A stretch of DNA of 6,070 nucleotides from Campylobacter sp. UBA1713 (GTDB lineage: Bacteria > Campylobacterota > Campylobacteria > Campylobacterales > Campylobacteraceae), in contig DCIZ01000058.1 of NCBI GenBank assembly GCA_002317305.1, positions 1 through 6,070 of the forward strand. Reading direction: 5' to 3'. Under the pieces are notes generated by a model. It was given only the letters and a program-made list of their open reading frames with translations, ran no database searches and was not told the DNA's origin. This document shows, in pieces, positions 1-4,878 of this stretch. The number at the start of each line of letters is the position of its first letter. The first letter of the stretch is position 1. A program made the translations under genes and the position numbers.

Positions 1-72
1 AAGCGCTTTTTGCAAAGCAAAAATGTTTCCTTTAAAACAAGCGAAGCGCTTTTTGCAAAGCAAAAATGTTTC
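1..72. repeat. Tandem direct repeat, 43-bp period, cut by the left edge
   Basis: Bases 1-29 recur exactly at 44-72. After that the two copies differ by one missing C and then run on as TTTAAA. The period is 43 bp. Each unit carries a short inverted repeat (GCTTT, 4-nt centre, AAAGC) followed by a run of A. Because the first copy begins at base 1, further units may lie to the left. The array lies downstream of the nucleosidase gene stop. No coding function is evident: a 126-codon plus-strand frame runs through it but also crosses the nucleosidase gene in antisense. Confidence 0.85.
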
Positions 73-75
73 TTT

Positions 76-143
76 AAATTTACAAAAAAACAAATTTTCA
101 CAAATTCCGCATTCCGCACTCCGCACTCCGTTTTCAGAACGCA
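76..143 (-). repeat. Module B (reverse orientation) with heptamer run, reaching into the mtnN 3' end
   Basis: An AT-rich part (AAATTTAC, A-run, CAAATTTT) is followed by four consecutive 7-bp units at 104-131: ATTCCGC, ATTCCGC, ACTCCGC, ACTCCGT. Then comes TTTTCAGAACGCACTC, which resembles the end of the B copy beside ilvA (GAACGCACTCC). The same layout recurs in reverse orientation at 2779-2850 and 2911-2970. The stop codon and last few codons of the nucleosidase lie in this repeat-like sequence. Confidence 0.7.
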
Positions 144-820
144 CTCACCATCTCCAGCACAAAATCCGCCGAAACCCGCGCACTCTCCTCTACAAATTTG
201 TCAAAGTCAAATTCCGCGCCACCGCCCGCCTCGTCGCTAACAGAACGCAAAAGAAAAAACGGCTTGTTAAGCGCATCGCACACCACCGCCACGCTCGCAC
301 CCTCCATCTCCACCGCCGCCGCACCAAACTCACTTGCTATGGCACTTTTGCTCGCCTCGTCACAGACAAATTTGTCGCCGCTTGCTATGACGCCGCTGCC
401 TAGCCCAACGCCTAGCTTTTTCGCCACGCCCTTTGCTAGCTCGTTTAGCCGCGCGTCAGTCTCCACAAAAACCGCACCGCCCGGCACAAAGCCCTTTGGA
501 TGTCCAAAAACGCTAATGTCAAGGTCGTATTGTGTCGTTTTTGTAGCAAAAATGAGGTCGCCAATGCGAAGTTTTGCATCAAGCGCGCCCGCCACGCCCG
601 TAAAAAAAAGCATCTCACAGCCAAATTTCTCAAAGAGAATGGTCGCCGTCAAAGCCGAATTTACCTTGCCTATCTTTGAGTAAGCAAGAACGAGCTCATG
701 AGCGCCAAAAGTCGCCTCGTAAAATGTGTTTTTTGCATAATCCGTAGTTTTATAACTGCCCAGTTTTTTTAAAATCGGCACGATCTCCTCGTTCATCGCA
801 CCCAAAATAGCAATCTTCAT
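134..820 (-). CDS. mtnN: 5'-methylthioadenosine/S-adenosylhomocysteine nucleosidase (aminodeoxyfutalosine nucleosidase)
   Basis: This 228-residue cytoplasmic enzyme should cleave adenine from methylthioadenosine and S-adenosylhomocysteine. In Campylobacter and Helicobacter the same protein (Pfs, MTAN or MqnB) also hydrolyses 6-amino-6-deoxyfutalosine in menaquinone synthesis. The N-terminus MKIAILGAMNEE places the catalytic Glu at 12. VEMEGASVA at 170-178 holds the substrate-binding Glu-Met-Glu (171-173). SVSDEA at 193-198 holds the catalytic Asp196. GVAGA at 75-79 and SGDKF at 147-151 are further family motifs. The length matches the family (about 230). The start is supported by AGGAA at 826-830, about 5 nt before the ATG. 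It appears monocistronic, with repeat DNA on both sides. The final residues SAF are encoded in repeat-like sequence, so the C-terminus may have been altered there. The family is certain. The futalosine role rests on what is known of the genus. Confidence 0.95.
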   Translation of the reverse strand: MKIAILGAMNEEIVPILKKLGSYKTTDYAKNTFYEATFGAHELVLAYSKIGKVNSALTATILFEKFGCEMLFFTGVAGALDAKLRIGDLIFATKTTQYDLDISVFGHPKGFVPGGAVFVETDARLNELAKGVAKKLGVGLGSGVIASGDKFVCDEASKSAIASEFGAAAVEMEGASVAVVCDALNKPFFLLRSVSDEAGGGAEFDFDKFVEESARVSADFVLEMVSAF

Positions 821-879
821 GTAGTTCCTTTTTTTAAATTTGTTTTAAGCTTTGTAAATGTCTAAAAAGCAAAAACAGA

Positions 880-1034
880 CCGCCGTCATTATGACATAAG
901 CGTAGCCGACCGAAGAAACCCCTGCCTTTTTAGCAGGCGGAATCGTTAAATTTACAAAAAAACAAATTTGGCTTTTTACGCCATCGCTAGGCAGGGGATT
1001 CTTCGCTTCGCTACCGCTCGCTCAGAATGACGAC
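880..1034. mobile_element. MITE-like or paired-REP element, copy 1 (A reverse, AT-rich centre, A forward)
   Basis: A reverse A module (880-926, CCGCCGTCATTATGACATA to ACCCCTGCC) and a forward A module (990-1034, GGCAGGGGATTCTTC to CAGAATGACGAC) are inverted copies of each other. Between them lies an AT-rich centre with AATCGTTAAATTTAC and CAAATTTGG. Size and layout match the elements at 3109-3270 and 4879-5032. The left arm is decayed: ATTATGA stands where ATTCTGA is usual. Nothing is encoded inside. This could be a non-autonomous transposon or a REP pair moved by a transposase elsewhere. Mobility is inferred only from the terminal inverted repeats and dispersed copies. Confidence 0.6.
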
Positions 1035-1225
1035 TTCGCACCGCTTTTATCGCATTTTGACAAATTTGTCCCTCGCCATGCAGGGGATTCTTCGGTCGCT
1101 TCGCTCACTCATAATGACGGCGGTACCAGAAAGCAGAATGCGGAAAACAGAAAACAGAATTTGTGAAAATTTACTTTTTCGTAAATTTGTTTATCAATTC
1201 TAGAGAATCGCAAAATTCGTTTTCA
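1034..1225 (+). repeat. Long direct repeat, copy 1 (linker, module A, module B)
   Basis: This stretch aligns with 3271-3462 at an offset of 2237 bp, with one short compensated indel. It comprises a linker (TTTTATCGCATTTTGACAAA), a forward A module (1080-1127) ending GGCGGTACC, and a B module. Bases 1121-1219 match 3358-3456 at 96 of 99 positions by eye. The B part holds an 8-bp perfect inverted repeat (AAATTTAC 1167-1174, GTAAATTT 1181-1188) and the 50-nt core 1166-1215, which is identical in all three forward copies. Confidence 0.85.
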
Positions 1226-1248
1226 GTTTTCCGAACACACTCCGCATG

Positions 1249-1351
1249 CAAAAAGCTAACGCTTTTTTTGTAGTCCCTCGCCGTTTTTTTTCGATAAATC
1301 TCAAAAGAAAACGGTGGCGGGACGGTGGGCGGTGGCTTTCGCCCCTGCGCC
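1249..1351 (+). repeat. Module C, forward copy
   Basis: A terminator-like stem (1250-1269) is followed by GTAGTCCC, a run of T, TCGATAAATCTCAAAAG, then AAAACGGTGGCGGGAC and a GC-rich tail ending GCCCCTGCGCCCCTG. The reverse complement of 2976-3087 has the same order of parts. The GTCCC and GGGAC arms could pair into a long imperfect hairpin. This copy has lost bases in its left arm compared with the right-hand copy. Confidence 0.75.
1250..1269. terminator. Bidirectional terminator-like hairpin in module C (left copy)
   Basis: AAAAAGC (1250-1256) and GCTTTTT (1261-1267) form a 7-bp stem around a TAAC loop, followed by T to 1269. The matching A-run on the other side means it could also work on the minus strand, downstream of ilvA. 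The stem is AT-rich apart from two G-C pairs, so intrinsic termination would be modest. The same hairpin recurs in the inverted C copy. Confidence 0.45.
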
Positions 1352-1358
1352 CCTGTTT

Positions 1359-1500
1359 CTGAAAGCAAAATGCGGACAACAAAAAACAAAATTTGTGAAA
1401 ATTTACTTTTTCGTAAATTTGTTTATCAATTCTAGAGAATCGCAAAATTCGCATTCTGCATTCTGCATTCCGAACGCACTCCGCACTTTTCTTTCCGAAC
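1359..1500 (+). repeat. Module B with heptamer run, adjoining the ilvA stop codon
   Basis: Bases 1361-1451 align without gaps to 1129-1219 (offset 232), with four differences by eye. The 50-nt core is 1398-1447, with the 8-bp palindrome at 1399-1420. It continues into 7-bp units GCATTCT, GCATTCT, GCATTCC at 1451-1471 and then GAAC and GCACTCC. It ends 3 nt before the end of ilvA, so the core would form part of the ilvA 3' untranslated RNA. Confidence 0.85.
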
Positions 1501-1503
1501 GCA

Positions 1504-2712
1504 TCACTCCACGCTAAATTCATATCCACCGCTTCTAAGCGTCCTCGCCACCTCCTCTTGGTGCTCTCTGCCTTTTGTCTCTAGTGTGATCTTTATCATC
1601 GCATCGCCATAATTTAGCTTTGTCGAAAAACGGTCGTAGTCTATCTTTACTATGTTTGCGCCCGCGTCCGCTAGCGTCTGTGAGAGCTTCATCAAAGAGC
1701 CCGGCTTGTCTATAAGCGTAACATCTATTATCATTTTTCGATAACTTTTAATGAGACCCTTTTCTATTATTACATTTAGCATCTGCATGTCGATGTTACC
1801 GCCGCTTAGCACGATGCCTATCTTCGCCCCCTTTTCATAGGCAAATTTACCCTCCAAAAGTGCCGCTATCCCCACAGCGCCAGCCCCCTCGACTACGATT
1901 TTTTGATTTTCAAGAAGGTAGAGAATCCCGCTCGCCACCTCCTCATCATCGACCAAAACCATGTCGTCAAGGCACTCTTTTAGGTGCGAAAAAGTAACGC
2001 TACTCGTGTCTCTAACCGCGATGCCGTCCGCTATAGTTCGCACGCTTTTTGAGTTGTGAAGTTCGCCGCTTTTAAAGCTCTCAAACATCGCTGGCGCGCC
2101 CTTTGCGCTCACGCCTATCACTTTCAAATTTGGGTTTATCTGCTTTGCGCAGCTCGCCACGCCACTCGCCAGCCCGCCGCCGCCCACAGGCACGACAATG
2201 TAGTCAAGGTCTGCTACCTCGTCAAGCATCTCAAGCGCTATAGTCCCCTGCCCCGCCTGCACAAATTCATCGTCAAAAGGATGGACAAAAGTCATCTGGT
2301 TTTCAGCCGCATAGTTTTGCGCAAACGCATAAGCCTCGTCAAAGTTATCACCGCGCAATATCACCTCCGCGCCTAGTGCTTTTGTCGCGCTGATCTTCAA
2401 AAGCGGTGCTGCTTCTGGCATGACGATGGTCGCCTTTACACCAAAGTGCCTAGCACTAATGGCGACACCTTGCGCGTGGTTGCCCGCACTTGCGGCTATG
2501 ACACCACTCTTTTTTTGCTCGTCGCTTAGGTGAGCGATCTTGTTAAACGCACCACGAACTTTATAAGCGCCTGTGAGTTGGAGGTTTTCTTTTTTTAGGA
2601 AAACTTCTGCGCCTGTGATTCTGCTAAGCTTCGGTGCGTAACCAAATGGCGTTTTCGTTACAAAGTCGCTGATTGTCCGTTTTGCCTGTATGATTTTGTT
2701 TAGTGTTATCAT
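1504..2712 (-). CDS. ilvA: Threonine ammonia-lyase (threonine dehydratase), PLP-dependent, with C-terminal ACT domain
   Basis: This 402-residue cytoplasmic enzyme should convert L-threonine to 2-oxobutanoate and ammonia, the entry step of isoleucine synthesis. The fold-type II PLP domain fills about residues 1-320. Lys51 in GAYKVRGA is the Schiff-base lysine. SAGNHAQG (75-82) binds the substrate carboxylate. VGGGGLASG (176-184) is the phosphate-binding glycine loop, VEGAGAVG lies at 274-281 and SGGN at 303-306. From about 327 a single ACT domain follows (DVTLIDKPGSL), giving a form intermediate between E. coli TdcB (no ACT) and IlvA (two ACT-like units). The start is supported by AAGGA at 2719-2723, 6 nt before the ATG. 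No other ilv gene is nearby. A catabolic role or partial serine deaminase activity cannot be excluded. The gene lies between direct and inverted repeats. Confidence 0.95.
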   Translation of the reverse strand: MITLNKIIQAKRTISDFVTKTPFGYAPKLSRITGAEVFLKKENLQLTGAYKVRGAFNKIAHLSDEQKKSGVIAASAGNHAQGVAISARHFGVKATIVMPEAAPLLKISATKALGAEVILRGDNFDEAYAFAQNYAAENQMTFVHPFDDEFVQAGQGTIALEMLDEVADLDYIVVPVGGGGLASGVASCAKQINPNLKVIGVSAKGAPAMFESFKSGELHNSKSVRTIADGIAVRDTSSVTFSHLKECLDDMVLVDDEEVASGILYLLENQKIVVEGAGAVGIAALLEGKFAYEKGAKIGIVLSGGNIDMQMLNVIIEKGLIKSYRKMIIDVTLIDKPGSLMKLSQTLADAGANIVKIDYDRFSTKLNYGDAMIKITLETKGREHQEEVARTLRSGGYEFSVE

Positions 2713-2718
2713 TTGTTA

Positions 2719-2741
2719 TCCTTTTTCAAAAATATTTTGAA
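2719..2741 (-). promoter_or_regulatory. ilvA ribosome binding site abutting a 7-bp palindrome
   Basis: The Shine-Dalgarno AAGGA (2719-2723 on the minus strand) lies 6 nt before the ilvA ATG. Just upstream of it TTCAAAA (2725-2731) and TTTTGAA (2735-2741) form a perfect 7-bp inverted repeat around ATA. This position could suit a repressor operator or a small RNA hairpin affecting initiation. The regulator is unknown, and in AT-rich DNA such a palindrome may be chance. Confidence 0.4.
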
Positions 2742-2778
2742 ATTTGCGTGCTGTTTAAATTTGTGTTTTGAGCGAGTA

Positions 2779-2850
2779 GAATCGTAAAATTCACAAAAAA
2801 GCAAATTTTTACAAATTCCGTTTTCTGTTTTACGCATTCCGCTCTCCGTT
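2779..2850 (-). repeat. Module B, reverse copy, upstream of ilvA
   Basis: GAATCGTAAAATTCAC, an A-run, GCAAATTTTTACAAATTCCG and TTTTCTGTTTTACGCATTCC match the reverse complement of the B copies at 1129-1219 and 3366-3456, with several differences. It begins about 65 bp upstream of the ilvA start, so it may contribute upstream promoter DNA for ilvA. Confidence 0.65.
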
Positions 2851-2898
2851 ACCGCCGTCATTCTGAGGGAGCGGTAGCGACCGAAGAATCCCCTGCCT
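2850..2898 (-). repeat. Module A, reverse copy
   Basis: This is one of the best-preserved A copies: ACCGCCGTCATTCTGAGGGA, then GCGGTAGCGACCGAAGAATC and CCCTGCC. The outer arms ATTCT and AGAAT pair. The flanking TTACCGCCGTC resembles the GGCGGTACC end of the forward copies at 1120-1127 and 3357-3364. Confidence 0.8.
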
Positions 2899-2910
2899 GG
2901 CAAGGGCTAA

Positions 2911-2970
2911 GAATCTACAAATTCACAAAAAAGCAAATTTGTAAATTCCGCATTCCGCATTCCGTTTTCT
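2911..2970 (-). repeat. Module B, short reverse copy with heptamer run
   Basis: GAATCTACAAATTCAC, an A-run, GCAAATTTGTAAATTCCG, then three 7-bp units at 2945-2965 (ATTCCGC, ATTCCGC, ATTCCGT) and TTTTC. The layout is the same as the left-edge copy at 76-143. It is joined directly to module C on its right. Confidence 0.7.
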
Positions 2971-2975
2971 GAAAC

Positions 2976-3087
2976 GGGGTCGCAGGGGCGGTAGCCCCCG
3001 TCAGCCTCTCCCGCCGCCGTTTTCTTTTGAGATTTATCGAAAAAGAAAACGGTGGCGGGACTACAAAAAAAAGCGTTAGCTTTTTTA
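2976..3087 (-). repeat. Module C, reverse copy, with a 20-bp hairpin
   Basis: Bases 3009-3028 and 3041-3060 pair into a 20-bp stem with one G-T pair and a 12-nt loop (GAGATTTATCGA). The arm reads AAAAGAAAACGGTGGCGGGA. To its left GGGGC (2985-2989) and GCCCC (2994-2998) form a small hairpin, with an alternative pairing of ACGGGG (2974-2979) and CCCCGT (2996-3001). To its right is a terminator-like stem. The block is an inverted counterpart of 1249-1351, so two C copies face each other across ilvA. Confidence 0.8.
3065..3086 (-). terminator. Terminator-like hairpin in module C (right copy)
   Basis: AAAAAAGC (3067-3074) and GCTTTTTT (3079-3086) form an 8-bp stem with a 4-nt loop. Read on the minus strand it is followed by a run of T, so it could end transcripts reading leftward from thiH before they reach ilvA. 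The A-run makes it usable in the other direction too. The stem is short in G-C pairs, so efficiency is uncertain. Confidence 0.5.
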
Positions 3088-3108
3088 CATATCAAAAAAG
3101 CAAAAATA

Positions 3109-3270
3109 TACCGCCGTCATTCGCAAGCGTTATGGTAGCGAAGCGAAGAATCTCCCGCCTTTTGATAAAGTAAAAAAAGTCAAATTTACAAAAAAGCAAA
3201 TTTCAAAGATTCTACTCCCTAAAATTTCAGGGGATTCTTCGGTCGGCTTTCGCCTCCCTCAGAATGACGG
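3109..3270. mobile_element. MITE-like or paired-REP element, copy 2
   Basis: A reverse A module (3111-3159, CCGCCGTCATTCGCAAGCG to CGAAGAATCTCCCGCC) faces a forward A module (3229-3270, AGGGGATTCTTCGG to CTCAGAATGACGG). The AT-rich centre holds AAATTTAC, an A-run, GCAAATTT and AAAGATTCTACTCCC. The centre and right arm align closely with 4947-5032. In the forward arm GGC and GCC close a TTTC loop. The left end reads TACCGCCGTC, and the next A copy to the right ends GACGGCGGTA, which would fit a TA-flanked unit of about 250 bp. That is only a suggestion. Confidence 0.6.
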
Positions 3271-3480
3271 CTTCGCACAGATTTTATCGCATTTTGACAA
3301 ATTTGCCCTCGCCAGACAGGGGATTCTTTGGTTGCTTTCGCTCCATCAGAATGACGGCGGTACCAGAAAGCAGAATGCGGAAAACAAAAAACAGAATTTG
3401 TAAAAATTTACTTTTTCGTAAATTTGTTTATCAATTCTAGAGAATCGCAAAACTCGCATTCTGCATTCTGCATTCCAAAC
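3271..3480 (+). repeat. Long direct repeat, copy 2 (linker, module A, module B, heptamers)
   Basis: This is the counterpart of 1034-1225 and, for its B and heptamer part, of 1361-1480. It holds the linker TTTTATCGCATTTTGACAAA, a forward A module (3317-3364), the 50-nt core (3403-3452) with the palindrome at 3404-3425, and 7-bp units at 3456-3476. The thiH stop codon follows 16 nt later. Confidence 0.85.
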
Positions 3481-3495
3481 ACACTACGCACTCCA

Positions 3496-4659
3496 TCACC
3501 CCAAAAATAGCGTGTCATTTGCCACAGGTGTTAGCCCAGCGTGAAAGATAGCCTCTTTCATCTCGTCCAAACTCCTCGCATCTGCTATCTCAAACTGCCC
3601 GTCTCCCTCGCCACTTTTGTCGCTACTACCGCCGTGTGCGCCTATCTTTACACTCACGCCCGCCGAAACTTTTGTGATGCCAAATTTGATGGCGTTGTCG
3701 CGAAAAAGCGCACTCTCACGGCTACTAAGCGTAATGTTTGCAAACGGCAAAAAGAGTCTATACGCCACGATGACTTGCGCTAGCTCGCGCTCGCTGATGC
3801 CATGTTTGGCTATGTTTGCATTTGTAAGAATGGGGCGAATGCGCGGAACGGAGAGTGAAATTTCCGCGTGCGGGTATTTTTTTTGGAGAAGCGAAGCGTG
3901 AAGTCCCACACTCAAAGCGTCTCGCCGCCAGTCGTCCAGCCCCAAAAGTGCCGCAAACGCCACGCCACGCATCCCAGCACGAAGCGCTCGCTCTTGCGCC
4001 TCAAACCTATAAGGAAAGATGCGTTTGTTGCCCGCAAGGTGAAGTTTTTCATACTTGTCGGTGCTGTAAGTCTCTTGGAAAACCGTTACAAAATCCACGC
4101 CACTTTTTGCCAAAAGCTCGTAGTCCTCGACATTTACGGGGTAAATTTCCACGCCCACGTTTGCAAACCGCTCGCGCGCCAGCTCGCAAGCACGCGCTAT
4201 GTAAGTTCGGACGTAGTCGCGGCTGTCCATCTCGCCAGTTAGTAGCAAAACCTCGCTAAAACCAGCATTTGCGATGTTGTCAAGCTCACGGCAAATTTGC
4301 TCCTCGTCAAGTTTAACGCGGCGGATGTTGTTTTTTTTGCTAAAACCGCAGTAGACGCAGTGGTTGTCGCAGTGGTTGTCGATGTAGAGTGGAGTAAAAA
4401 AGTAGATATTTTTGCCGAAAAACCGCTCTTTTGTCTCTTTTGCTTTTTGTGCAAGCGGCTCTAAAAACGCAGCAGCAACGGGGCTTAAAAGAACCTTAAA
4501 ATCTTCAAAAGTCAAATTTGAACTCGCTAAAACGCGCCTCACGTCAGCCTCAGTGTAGGCAGAAAAGTTTGCTGTTTCGCGCTCTTTTAAAACGCTTTGT
4601 AGAATCTCGCCACCTAAGTTTTGCTGATGTGGTAAAAACTGCATATGATTTATTCTCAT
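3496..4659 (-). CDS. thiH: 2-iminoacetate synthase ThiH (radical SAM tyrosine lyase)
   Basis: This 387-residue enzyme should cleave tyrosine with a 5'-deoxyadenosyl radical to give dehydroglycine (2-iminoacetate) and p-cresol, supplying the C-N unit of the thiamine thiazole. The radical SAM cluster motif is C97-x3-C101-x2-C104 (CDNHCVYC) after YFFTPLYIDNH. TGEMDSRDY (141-149), the E-TYS motif near 196-199, GLDDWR (240-245) and SVPRIRP (270-276) are family features. The C-terminal third has the BATS-like region with SAGVSVKIG and QFEIADARSLDE. The start is supported by AAGG at 4668-4671, 8 nt before the ATG. A second ATG at codon 6 is a weaker alternative. thiS, thiF and thiG, common partners, are absent here. 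A tRNA gene lies 19 nt upstream. HydG is unlikely: there is no C-terminal cluster motif and no hydrogenase context. Confidence 0.93.
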   Translation of the reverse strand: MRINHMQFLPHQQNLGGEILQSVLKERETANFSAYTEADVRRVLASSNLTFEDFKVLLSPVAAAFLEPLAQKAKETKERFFGKNIYFFTPLYIDNHCDNHCVYCGFSKKNNIRRVKLDEEQICRELDNIANAGFSEVLLLTGEMDSRDYVRTYIARACELARERFANVGVEIYPVNVEDYELLAKSGVDFVTVFQETYSTDKYEKLHLAGNKRIFPYRFEAQERALRAGMRGVAFAALLGLDDWRRDALSVGLHASLLQKKYPHAEISLSVPRIRPILTNANIAKHGISERELAQVIVAYRLFLPFANITLSSRESALFRDNAIKFGITKVSAGVSVKIGAHGGSSDKSGEGDGQFEIADARSLDEMKEAIFHAGLTPVANDTLFLG

Positions 4660-4678
4660 TATGAAAGCCTTAAAATTT

Positions 4679-4752
4679 TGGATGGGCTAGCAGGATTCGA
4701 ACCTACATTCTAAGAGCCAGAATCTTATGTCCTACCATTAGACGATAGCCCA
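4679..4752 (-). tRNA. tRNA-Gln, anticodon CTG, CCA encoded
   Basis: The minus strand folds into a full cloverleaf. The acceptor stem is TGGGCTA with TAGCCCA. The D stem is GTC with GAC around TAATGGTAG. The anticodon stem is TAAGA with TCTTA around the loop TTCTGGC, giving CTG at 4718-4720. The variable loop is GAAT. The T arm is GTAGG-TTCGAAT-CCTGC. U73 (4682) and an encoded CCA (4679-4681) follow. The U1-A72 pair is a known recognition feature of GatCAB amidotransferase, fitting organisms that make Gln-tRNA by amidating Glu-tRNA. It would read only CAG. G37 and C38 are unusual, as A37 is typical for Gln tRNAs. The gene lies just upstream of thiH on the same strand. Confidence 0.95.
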
Positions 4753-4768
4753 AAATCAAAGAAGCGTA

Positions 4769-4797
4769 AGTGTAGCAAAGTTTTCTTAAAACTAAGC
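4769..4797 (-). promoter_or_regulatory. Possible promoter of tRNA-Gln (and thiH)
   Basis: TACACT (4769-4774, minus strand) preceded by TTTGC is a fair -10 box, 16 nt from the tRNA 5' end at 4752, which would put the start about 10 nt before the tRNA. A -35 box is not clear: GCTTAG at 4792-4797 is at 17 nt spacing but matches poorly. Weak -35 boxes are usual for sigma-70 promoters in this group. Confidence 0.3.
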
Positions 4798-4878
4798 TTA
4801 AATGTAGTAAAAACACGGCGAAAATGTGAAAAGTCGCTGTGCGGTTTGGCGAGTGGATTTTACAAAAGCCAAAACCAA

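Larger units (their letters stand above)
821..1503. other. 683-bp intergenic region filled with repeat modules
   Basis: From left to right this gap holds about 60 bp of AT-rich leader for mtnN, a 155-bp inverted-repeat element, a linker, one more forward A module, a B module, a C module and a second B module that stops at the ilvA stop codon. Open frames here (for example 1171-1389 and 1200-1529 on the minus strand) consist of repeat sequence and show no protein motif, so I do not call them genes. No clear promoter for mtnN could be picked out in the leader. Confidence 0.8.
2713..3495. other. 783-bp intergenic region filled with repeat modules
   Basis: From left to right this gap holds the ilvA leader (2713-2778), B reverse, A reverse, B reverse, C reverse, a 160-bp inverted-repeat element, a linker, A forward and B forward up to the thiH stop. 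The order of the left part mirrors the gap on the other side of ilvA, while the right part repeats it directly. Minus-strand frames at 2709-2903 and 2907-3095 are repeat sequence read as protein and are not called. No clear ilvA promoter was identified. Confidence 0.8.

Noticed and set aside
198..683. Plus-strand ORF of 161 codons
   Set aside because: It is antisense to mtnN, rich in Ser, Pro and Ala as expected from the shadow of a real gene, and mtnN has all its catalytic residues.
1171..1529. Two overlapping minus-strand ORFs of 72 and 109 codons
   Set aside because: They are translations of modules B and C, have no recognisable motif, and one runs into the end of ilvA in another frame.
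2709..2903. Minus-strand ORF of 64 codons overlapping the ilvA start by 4 bp
   Set aside because: Its N-terminal half is module A read as protein (GRGFFGRYRSLRMTAV-like), and there is no supported start. The 4-bp overlap is tempting but the sequence is repeat-derived.
3000..3060. Riboswitch or structured RNA upstream of ilvA
   Set aside because: The hairpin is part of module C, also found downstream of ilvA in the other orientation, and lies about 300 nt from the gene start. No known riboswitch core was recognised, and no TPP box is visible before thiH.
2907..3095. Minus-strand ORF of 62 codons
   Set aside because: It covers the C hairpin and B heptamers, so the frame is explained by repeat sequence.
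880..3480. CRISPR array
   Set aside because: Repeats occur in both orientations, vary in sequence and are irregularly spaced. There are no equal-length spacers and no cas genes.
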